From NCBI GenBank assembly GCA_963716925.1, contig CAVQUX010000025.1, positions 806,001 to 870,000 of the forward strand: a stretch of 64,000 bases of DNA, in the 5' to 3' direction. Within the stretch, counting starts at the first letter, position 1. Each line of letters starts with the position of its first letter. Shown here in pieces: positions 57,836 through 64,000 of this stretch. The notes under the pieces were generated by a model that saw only the letters and a list, made by a program, of their open reading frames with translations, made no database searches and was not told the origin of the DNA. This DNA is from DAISKN01 sp963716925 (GTDB lineage: Bacteria; Acidobacteriota; Vicinamibacteria; Marinacidobacterales; SMYC01). A program made the position numbers and the translations under genes.

Positions 57836-60184
57836 TCAGAACAGCCGCAGCTGAGCGTCCACGATCTCCCCTACCGAAGTCCCCTTCAACCGCAGCAGGG
57901 CGTCCGCCGCCGGAGCGAGCTGGCGTTCGAGGTAGTGCTGATAGTCGAGCGACCTCGGGTGGTTCTCGAGCGGCTCCGGCCCCCGGGTGGTGACGACGTA
58001 GCGCACCCAGCGATTGTTCCGCGCGCCCGGGGTCGACTTCGACCGCTTCAGAGCCGCCTGCACGTGCGGCGGAACGTTCTTCTCGTAATCCTGGAGCCTT
58101 CGCCTCAGGCGCTTCCGATAGACCAGGTCGGAGTCGCGCTTTCCCGCCAGGAGGTCCGCGACCGTCCCCCGCACGTAGTCCTCGAAGGGCTCGTCGAAGA
58201 ACACCCGCCGGTAGAGCTCACGCTGGAACTCGCGCGCGAGCGGAGTCCAGTCGGAGCGAACGGCTTCGAGACCGGTGAACTCGAGGACCAGCTCGCCTCC
58301 GCGGCGCGCGAGCCCGGCATAGCGTTTCTTGCTCCCTAGCTCCGAGCCGCGGATGGTGGGCATGAAGAAGCGAAGGAAGTGGCTGTCGAACTCGAGCTCC
58401 AGACGCGATTCGGCCTGGTAGCGGTCTTTCAGCTCCTCGGCCCATCGGCGGTTCAGGCGCTGCACGAGGCCCTCTCCGGCCTCGCGGCAATCCTCTTCGC
58501 CCGGGCCCGGGCCCATCAGCACGAAGAGAGAATCCGTGTCCCCGTAGATGACGCGAAGGTGCTCGGCCTCGATCCACTCCTTGCTCCTTCCGATGATCTC
58601 GTGCCCTCGACGAGTGATGGAGGCGACGAGCCGTGGCTCGAAGAACCGGCATCCGGGCGTTCCCAGCACGCCGTAGAACGAGTTCATCATGATCTTGATG
58701 GCGCGCGACGTCGCCTCCTCGCCCGCCGCCTTCGCGCGATCGCGCGCCCGCCATAGATCCTCGATGAGTCCCGGGAGGATGCTTCGATCGCGCGCGAAAC
58801 GAGCCCCGTCGAAACCCTCGATCGCGTCGTCTCCCGCTTCCACCAGACCCAACGGGTCCACGCGAAAGGTGAGAATTATGCTCGGATACAAGCTCTTGAA
58901 GTCGAGGACCAGGACGTTCTCGAAGATGCCCGGCTCCGAATCGAGGACGTACCCTCCGGGGCTCATCACCTCGCCCTCGACTTCCTCCACGTCCCGGGCA
59001 ACCCGGCCCCGGCGATGGAGGCGCGGGAGGTACAGGTTGTCGAAGGCGGCGACGGAGCCTCCGACGCGATCGAGCGCGAGCCCGGTGAGCTGGGCTCGCT
59101 CCAGGACGAAATCGAGCAGATGCGTTCTCTCGAAGATCGCTTCCACCAGGCGGCAGTCCTCGGCGTTGTAACGGGCGAGCTCCCAGGGCTCCTCGCGGTA
59201 GAGGCGGCGTATCTCGAGGATCCGGTCCTCGGTGTTCGCGATGCGCTTTCCCCGCCCCAGCAGCGCGCGCGCCACCGCCTCGAGGCCGAAGTCCTCGAAG
59301 CTCCAGGTCGCCGTCTTGAGGGTATCGATGCCGTCCAGGATGGCCCGCCCGGGAATGCGGGCCGTTCGCTTGCCTCCAGGAGACCCCGGCCCGAGCACCG
59401 CCGCCCGGTCTCGCCCGCGGCCCACGGCGAAGGACAGATTGAGCCGCTCGCAGGCGCGCTCGAGCGTGTCGAGGTCGAAGTCCACTACGTTCCAGCCGAG
59501 AACGACGTCGGGGTCGGCGGCCGCGAGGAACGAGAAGAACTCCTCGAGGAGAGTGGCTTCGTCATGGTGCACCGAGACGGCGACGTGCTCCTGATCCTGG
59601 AGACGCTCGCCATGAGCGCGGCCCCACTCCGGATGGCGAAGGAGAAAGACCCTCGCCTCCGACCCGATGGAGGCGCCGACGGAATAGAGAGTCTCGTCCC
59701 GTCCATCGGTCTCGATGTCGAGGGAAAGGACCTTCAGCCGGGGACGGTATTCCGCCGGCGAGATCTTCGGGTTTCGATACTCGCGGTAGGAATCGTGCTG
59801 GAGGAACGGACCTTCGACGCGAAACGCCCCGGTGACGAAGCGCTCCATGAGGAAGCGATCCGCGGGCTTCAAGTCTGACTCATAGAGCCGAGAGCCGCGC
59901 TCCCGAAGTGTCCTCCGGGCGTCGACCAGGGCGCGCTGGCTCTTGAAGTAGAGCGCGTCGACGAGAGCTCCGTCGAACGTGCGCAGCTCGACCGGCCGGA
60001 CGCGGCAGCCGAGCGCCTCCCGACGGACGCGTCCCCGTTCCGCGAAGGCGACCGCCTCCTGGCGATCGAGCCGGACGCGGATCGGCCCGGATTCACCCCG
60101 GGCCCAGAAGACGATCTCGATCCCGGAAGGCCCGTCGCGCCACTGGCGGGTGAGAAGGAAGGCGTTCTCGGTCGTGGTCTCCAA
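57836..60184 (-). CDS. polB: DNA polymerase II (family B)
   Basis: 782 residues, the size of E. coli Pol II. Exonuclease motifs: I SLDIETDG, II DVVLGWNVVDFDL, III YNAEDCRLVEA. Polymerase motifs: A DFKSLYPSIILTF, B IKIMMNSFYGVLGT, C IYGDTDSLFVLMG. The C-terminal region (YRKRLRRRLQDYEKN; PHVQAALKRS) is also Pol II-like. All catalytic acids are present. It is a repair and translesion polymerase with proofreading. No LexA-type operator was identified. It starts 3 bases after the PstS-like gene and leads into the repair and membrane genes downstream. Confidence 0.93.
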   Translation of the reverse strand: METTTENAFLLTRQWRDGPSGIEIVFWARGESGPIRVRLDRQEAVAFAERGRVRREALGCRVRPVELRTFDGALVDALYFKSQRALVDARRTLRERGSRLYESDLKPADRFLMERFVTGAFRVEGPFLQHDSYREYRNPKISPAEYRPRLKVLSLDIETDGRDETLYSVGASIGSEARVFLLRHPEWGRAHGERLQDQEHVAVSVHHDEATLLEEFFSFLAAADPDVVLGWNVVDFDLDTLERACERLNLSFAVGRGRDRAAVLGPGSPGGKRTARIPGRAILDGIDTLKTATWSFEDFGLEAVARALLGRGKRIANTEDRILEIRRLYREEPWELARYNAEDCRLVEAIFERTHLLDFVLERAQLTGLALDRVGGSVAAFDNLYLPRLHRRGRVARDVEEVEGEVMSPGGYVLDSEPGIFENVLVLDFKSLYPSIILTFRVDPLGLVEAGDDAIEGFDGARFARDRSILPGLIEDLWRARDRAKAAGEEATSRAIKIMMNSFYGVLGTPGCRFFEPRLVASITRRGHEIIGRSKEWIEAEHLRVIYGDTDSLFVLMGPGPGEEDCREAGEGLVQRLNRRWAEELKDRYQAESRLELEFDSHFLRFFMPTIRGSELGSKKRYAGLARRGGELVLEFTGLEAVRSDWTPLAREFQRELYRRVFFDEPFEDYVRGTVADLLAGKRDSDLVYRKRLRRRLQDYEKNVPPHVQAALKRSKSTPGARNNRWVRYVVTTRGPEPLENHPRSLDYQHYLERQLAPAADALLRLKGTSVGEIVDAQLRLF

Positions 60185-60187
60185 GAT

Positions 60188-61342
60188 TCAGCGCCGCGAA
60201 ATCCACCATACGTCGGCGACGCGGAGATCGCCACTGAAGGCGCCCACCCCTTCGGTTCCGGCGACCGCGACGCCGAGACCTTTCAGGAACTCTTCTACGG
60301 CGCGCGCCCGGCGCTCGGAAAGGACTCCGGCTTCCGACCGATCCTCCTCGAGCTCCGAGTGGCCCGTGATCCAGACCTCCGCGGCGAGCGCGGCGAGCCC
60401 GGTCAGGAGGTCGCGGGCCGGGCGATCGAGGCCGTCGAAGCCCGGCGCGAAGCTCACCCTCGATACCGTGGCCGCGCGGGACCGCTCCCGAGCCGGAAGC
60501 GTTCGACGAAACGGCCGGTCGGCGGTCAAAGCCACGAACCCCGCTTTCGCGATCTCCGCCTGCCCTTCACTCGATAGAAGACAGGAGACAAGGCGCTGAA
60601 GCCCTTCCACGGCGTTTCCCCGGGTGTAGAGCCGGAGGGCGCGGCTCAAAGGATAGTCGCCATGCTCCACGGTATCGACGGAAGGGGCCGCGGGCGCATC
60701 GGGCGCGGCTCGGAGCGGCACGGTTCTCACCCGGGAGCGGTCGAGACTCATCGAGACCAGTCCCACGGCTCGTGGATCGGAGGCCACGGCCGCGATCACC
60801 GCGGCGGAATCGGGGACGACTTCGGCCGCGGGCGGGAGTCGAAAACCGCGCTCGCGGGAAATCCGCGTCAACGCCTGATACTCACCCGAGGATGGCAGAG
60901 GGGCGAGCAGCCGAACCGGGCGGTCGCTTCCACCGAAGCCGTACCATCCGCGAATCTTCCCGCTGAAGAGCTCCTGCATTTGCTCGAGCGACAGGTTCTC
61001 CACGCGATTGTCCGGATGAACGACGACCGAGACCGCGTCGAGGGCGGCAAACTGCTCGTGGATCTCGAGGGAAAGCCGCGCCGCCAGCGCCTGCTCCCAC
61101 GGCTCGATGGCTCGGGTGCTGACGAGCAGATCGGCGGAGCCGTCGAAGAGCGGGTCGAAGCTGACTCCCGTCTCGGAAGCCACCCAGGCGATATCGAGGT
61201 CGGGATGCCAGCGCGCGACCGCTTCCGAGAGGCCGGCGAAGCGATCGAGAACTTCCGCGGGACCGAGGACCGAGATCCGCTCCCGAGCTTCGACGCGCGA
61301 GAGGAGCGCCGACAGGACCAGAGCCGCGGCGAGAGGACGCAT
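60188..61342 (-). CDS. PstS-like periplasmic binding domain fused to an OmpA-like domain
   Basis: 384 residues from ATG 61342, chosen for its signal peptide (MRPLAAALVLSALLSRVEA). The N-terminal 250 residues follow phosphate-binding PstS-type proteins (LFDGSADLLVSTRAIEPWEQ; VVVHPDNRVENLSLEQMQEL; FSGKIRGWYGFGG; YPLSRALRLYTRG). The C-terminal about 90 residues carry an OmpA-like peptidoglycan-binding pattern (EVWITGHSELEEDRSEAGVL; SERRARAVEEFLKGLGVAV). Such fusions would tether the binding protein to the wall. No pst transporter genes are nearby, so a phosphate role is only suggested by fold. It lies 2 bases after the TonB-like gene. Confidence 0.78.
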   Translation of the reverse strand: MRPLAAALVLSALLSRVEARERISVLGPAEVLDRFAGLSEAVARWHPDLDIAWVASETGVSFDPLFDGSADLLVSTRAIEPWEQALAARLSLEIHEQFAALDAVSVVVHPDNRVENLSLEQMQELFSGKIRGWYGFGGSDRPVRLLAPLPSSGEYQALTRISRERGFRLPPAAEVVPDSAAVIAAVASDPRAVGLVSMSLDRSRVRTVPLRAAPDAPAAPSVDTVEHGDYPLSRALRLYTRGNAVEGLQRLVSCLLSSEGQAEIAKAGFVALTADRPFRRTLPARERSRAATVSRVSFAPGFDGLDRPARDLLTGLAALAAEVWITGHSELEEDRSEAGVLSERRARAVEEFLKGLGVAVAGTEGVGAFSGDLRVADVWWISRR

Positions 61343-61344
61343 GG

Positions 61345-62556
61345 TCAACGGAATTCGACGGTCAAGCTCGTCCACGTGGGCACGACCTGCCCTTCGCGCC
61401 TTCCGGGCTCGAACCGGTAGGTCCGCACCGCGTCGAGGACCGCTTTTTCGTAGAGCTCGTATCCCGGACGGGGCTCCGCGATCGAGGCCTCGGCCACGTT
61501 CCCCTGCGGATCGACGAGGACGCGGCAGTCGATCTTGGGTCGGCGGGGGCTCGTGGGAATCGGCGACTCGGGAGGGTCTCCCTGAAGGAGCGTCGGCCTC
61601 TTGTCGAGCAGAGGATCGGTGAAGAAGTCCTCGTCCACCGGAAGGGGCGTCGGGCTCGATTGCCTCCGCCGAACGAAGTCGACGGGCCAGTTGATCTCGA
61701 TGGGAACCGGAACGCCCTCGCGGATCGCGGGGGCGAAATGATAGGACTTCAGCGCGTCCGAGGCCGCGGCTTCGAACGCGGCCAGCCCCTCGTGCGTCTC
61801 CCGGGGGCGCTGCGGATAGACGTTGCCCTCGCGGTCGATTCGGATGCGGTAGAGGACCGTGGGATGGAGGGTCGAATCGGCGTCGGCGGGAGCGATGGCC
61901 GGACCACCGGAGAGGAGAATCGGCAGGGCATCGCGAGGACCTCCCAGATCCGAGAGACGCACAACCTCCCGGTGCGTGCTCGACGAGAGGGTGCCCGTTC
62001 GAAAGGCGGCGAAGACGATTCCCGCGACCAGGGCGACTCCGACGGGCAGCGCCCAGAGGAGCGTCGAGCGCCTCCTCATCGTCGAAATCGGCGTCTCGGG
62101 CTCGGCGAAGAGGAAGTGTCCCGTGGCCCGCCGCAGGGCCGCGGCTTCCGGACTCTTCCGCGTTTCGTGGGAGCGCGGCCTCGGCGGCTCCCTGCGGCTC
62201 GCGACTCCCGTTCCCATGCTGACGGCGACGGTCTTCGGGCGCTTCAGCACCCCTTCGTCGAACCGGCGCATGGCCTCCATCAGGAGCTCCTGGGCGCTGA
62301 AGTTCACCGTCTGAGCCGGAATGTCGACGTCGGCTTCGACCTTGAAGTCGACGGCCTCCTCGGTCACGAGCAGATAGGCGGCGTCGGCCGCGGGAAGCTC
62401 ACCGTAGGCCGCGTGCACCACACGGCCGCCGCGGATGAGAAGAAGCCCGTCGCCTGCGGGTCCGGAGAGTCTCAGCCGGTAACTCCCGGGATCGTGAGCC
62501 TTCACCAAGATGAGATCCGCAAGAGAAAGCTCCCGCGTGTTCCCGGATAATGCCAT
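61345..62556 (-). CDS. DUF4388 protein with a membrane helix and two TonB C-terminal domains
   Basis: 403 residues. Residues 1-100 are a DUF4388/PATAN-like cytoplasmic domain (MALSGNTRELSLADLILVKA; GDGLLLIRGGRVVHAAYGEL). A linker precedes a membrane helix at about 166-185 (LLWALPVGVALVAGIVFAAF). Two TonB-C-like modules follow: residues about 230-295 (LYRIRIDREGNVYPQRP ... SYHFAPAIREGVPVPIEINW) and about 342-403 (CRVLVDPQGNVAEASIAEPR ... TYRFEPGRREGQVVP). The combination links a cytoplasmic signalling domain to a periplasmic TonB function. It is the first gene of the six-gene operon, with about 170 bases of upstream region shared with the divergent 62731 gene. Confidence 0.78.
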   Translation of the reverse strand: MALSGNTRELSLADLILVKAHDPGSYRLRLSGPAGDGLLLIRGGRVVHAAYGELPAADAAYLLVTEEAVDFKVEADVDIPAQTVNFSAQELLMEAMRRFDEGVLKRPKTVAVSMGTGVASRREPPRPRSHETRKSPEAAALRRATGHFLFAEPETPISTMRRRSTLLWALPVGVALVAGIVFAAFRTGTLSSSTHREVVRLSDLGGPRDALPILLSGGPAIAPADADSTLHPTVLYRIRIDREGNVYPQRPRETHEGLAAFEAAASDALKSYHFAPAIREGVPVPIEINWPVDFVRRRQSSPTPLPVDEDFFTDPLLDKRPTLLQGDPPESPIPTSPRRPKIDCRVLVDPQGNVAEASIAEPRPGYELYEKAVLDAVRTYRFEPGRREGQVVPTWTSLTVEFR

Positions 62557-62730
62557 GTTCCAGCTCCCGTCGCCGTTGGGAGATGCGCCTCAACCAAGGT
62601 TCGTTGGCGCGGATTGTATCAGAGAGGCGGGATCACAAGGGGCTCCGCGCGTCGTGAAATTCCGAGCCGCGTCCTGGCCCCGCCCGCCCCGTGTTATCAT
62701 GACCCGTTTCGATCTCGTCGAAACGTACTC

Positions 62731-63471
62731 GTGCGCCTTCGAGTCGTCACCTACAACATCCACAAGTGCATCGGGGGTATCGACAGGCGATACGACCCGC
62801 TGAGAGTCGCGCAGGTCATCGCGCGCTACGAGCCGGACCTTGTTCTGCTGCAGGAGGTCGATCAGCACGCGCGGCGTTCGAACGCCGATCGCCAGGTCGA
62901 TCTTCTCGGCGACTTTCTCGGCCTGAGGCACCGCACCTACTTCGCCAACGTGAAAGTTCTCGGCGGGGGGGAGTATGGAAACGCCATGCTCAGCCGATTT
63001 CCGATGACCGAGACCTCCAACATCGATTTGACGGTCCCTCCCAAGAAGAGGCGAAGCGTTCTCCACGCCCGCTACCGGGTCCGCCTCGGTGGAGTGTCGG
63101 GGAATCCCACGCGCACCATCCACGCCTACAACCTCCACCTGGGGCTCTCGGGCTTCGAGAGAAAGATCCAGCTGCGGAAGTTCCTCGAGAGTCATCCGTT
63201 CGTGGGGCTGCACCACCAGACCCCCATCCTCGTCGCCGGGGATTTCAACGACTTCTGGGGCACGCTCGGGAGGAAGCTCCTCGTCCCCGCGGGCTTCCGC
63301 GGCCTCGGGCCGCCGGTCCGCACCTTCCCCGCCTGGGGACCGATCCGGGCGCTCGACTCCGTCTACGTGCGGGGCAACATTCGCCTCCTCCACGTCTACC
63401 GAGCCCGCCTGGGGCTCGCGAGACGGGCATCGGATCATCTCCCGCTGGTGGCGGAGATCGAGATCGATTGA
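62731..63471 (+). CDS. Endonuclease/exonuclease/phosphatase-family protein
   Basis: 246 residues from GTG 62731, which places the conserved N-terminus VRLRVVTYNIHKCIGGIDRR at the start. Other EEP motifs are EPDLVLLQEVDQHARRS (catalytic Glu), YNLHLGLSGFERK, ILVAGDFNDFWG and the C-terminal RRASDHLPLVAEIEID (His-Asp pair). The metal-dependent phosphodiesterase fold acts on nucleic acids, phospholipids or sugar phosphates; substrate unknown. Related genes are often paired with cardiolipin synthase, not seen here. Its TGA overlaps the next ATG by one base. Confidence 0.87.
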   Translation: MRLRVVTYNIHKCIGGIDRRYDPLRVAQVIARYEPDLVLLQEVDQHARRSNADRQVDLLGDFLGLRHRTYFANVKVLGGGEYGNAMLSRFPMTETSNIDLTVPPKKRRSVLHARYRVRLGGVSGNPTRTIHAYNLHLGLSGFERKIQLRKFLESHPFVGLHHQTPILVAGDFNDFWGTLGRKLLVPAGFRGLGPPVRTFPAWGPIRALDSVYVRGNIRLLHVYRARLGLARRASDHLPLVAEIEID

Positions 63472-64000
63472 TGGATTGGGCGGCGGTTCTCGAGGCGCAG
63501 AGGCGGTTCTTCCGGAGCGGTGCGACGCTCTCCTTCGACTTCCGGCGCGCGCAGCTACGGAAGCTCGCGCGGCTGTTGCGCGAGAACGAGCGGCGGATCG
63601 GAGAAGCCCTCGCCGCCGACCTGGGAAAGCCAGCCTTCGAAGCCTATGCTTCGGAGACCGGATTCTTGAGGTCGGAGACGGGCTTCGCCTTGAAGCATCT
63701 CGCGAGCTGGATGCGGCCCGAGCGGGTGCCCTCGCCGATCACTCTCTTTCCCGCGAGGAGCCGCGTCGAGCGCGAGCCCAGGGGAGTGGTGCTCATCATC
63801 GCGCCCTGGAACTTCCCCTTTCAGCTCGCTCTCGGCCCCTGGGTAGGCGCCCTCGCCGCCGGGAACTGCGCCATCCTCAAGCCGTCGGAGCTCGCGCCTC
63901 AGTCGTCGGCTCTCATCGCCGAGATCCTGGGAGAGAACTTTCCCGGGGAGCTGGTGAGCGTCGCGACCGGCGGCCCCGAGACGAGCCAGGCGCTCCTGCG
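63471..64000 (+). CDS. Aldehyde dehydrogenase (class 3-like), 3' end beyond window
   Basis: 176 complete codons are visible from ATG 63471, which shares one base with the preceding stop. The helical N-terminus without a leading beta-hairpin (LEAQRRFFRSGATLSFDFRR; RLLRENERRIGEALAADLGK) and ERVPSPITLFPARSRVEREP are typical of class 3 fatty or aromatic aldehyde dehydrogenases. The conserved IIAPWNFPFQLALGPWVGAL and NCAILKPSELAPQSSALIAE follow. The catalytic Cys lies beyond the edge. It likely forms an operon with the EEP-family gene. Confidence 0.9.
   Translation, partial: MDWAAVLEAQRRFFRSGATLSFDFRRAQLRKLARLLRENERRIGEALAADLGKPAFEAYASETGFLRSETGFALKHLASWMRPERVPSPITLFPARSRVEREPRGVVLIIAPWNFPFQLALGPWVGALAAGNCAILKPSELAPQSSALIAEILGENFPGELVSVATGGPETSQALL

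Overview
The window is a GC-rich, densely packed chromosomal segment from a Gram-negative bacterium. Outer-membrane indicators are a TonB-dependent receptor, a barrel porin, TonB-like and OmpA-like domains, and many Sec, Tat and lipoprotein signals. The mix (BBP2-type porin ahead of kdp, Tat GMC/gluconate-dehydrogenase pair, YdjY protein, secreted cyclase-repeat proteins, DUF4388 protein) is most like Acidobacteriota or a neighbouring soil phylum; that placement is inference and no rRNA is present to test it. I saw no tRNA, rRNA, CRISPR array, transposase or prophage. No gene-free stretch exceeds 300 bases.

Layout. 1-5.0 kb (minus): the N-terminal part of a large secreted VCBS/Ig-like protein cut by the window edge (possibly an Rhs-type protein), a small secreted acidic protein and a TonB-dependent receptor. 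5.1-11.3 kb (plus): membrane and envelope genes, an O-methyltransferase, a YdjY-domain protein whose leader is invaded by a hairpin repeat, and two secreted prenyltransferase/cyclase-repeat proteins. 11.2-18.6 kb: high-affinity potassium uptake, with a stand-alone KdpD sensor domain (minus), a glycosyltransferase relic, then porin, small ORF, kdpF, kdpA, kdpC, kdpB. The order is F-A-C-B instead of the classical F-A-B-C. 18.6-24.2 kb: a Tat sugar isomerase-like protein and a complete heterotetrameric sarcosine oxidase operon (soxBDAG). 24.4-29.7 kb: ligase D, small secreted proteins, and a GMC oxidoreductase with its small subunit. 29.8-32.8 kb (minus): the rest of the Kdp signalling apparatus (histidine kinase, KdpE-like regulator, an extra DUF4118/GAF protein). 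32.8-38.6 kb (minus): GNAT, c-type heme protein, metal-binding protein, YbaK-like deacylase, chlorite dismutase-family protein, AsmA-like protein and a Phd/RelE module. 38.7-45.2 kb: serine hydrolase, aldehyde dehydrogenase, polyphosphate kinase, FHA protein and SDR. 45.3-51.4 kb: htpG translationally coupled to a pterin-like gene set (RibD-type reductase, zinc-type alcohol dehydrogenase, PTPS homologue), with a divergent SAM methyltransferase and MFS transporter. 51.3-55.0 kb: a frameshifted hydrolase, cupin, small unknown protein and Uma2 protein. 55.1-62.6 kb: a tightly spaced minus-strand six-gene run (DUF4388-TonB protein, PstS-like/OmpA-like protein, DNA polymerase II, Cys-rich membrane protein, DNA alkylation repair protein, M49-like peptidase). 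62.7-64 kb: an endonuclease/phosphatase-family protein and a partial aldehyde dehydrogenase.

Most striking: (i) the PTPS/ADH/RibD/methyltransferase cluster, in which the PTPS homologue has Glu where the catalytic Cys is expected; (ii) Kdp genes in unusual order with KdpD split over two loci; (iii) a dispersed hairpin repeat, one copy of which appears to have replaced a signal peptide; (iv) many single-base frameshifts (kdpA, kdpC/kdpB junction, ppk, ligD, adh, hydrolase) that leave conserved residues intact in successive frames. The last point looks more like uncorrected sequence error than gene decay, so affected genes are annotated over their full reconstructed span.
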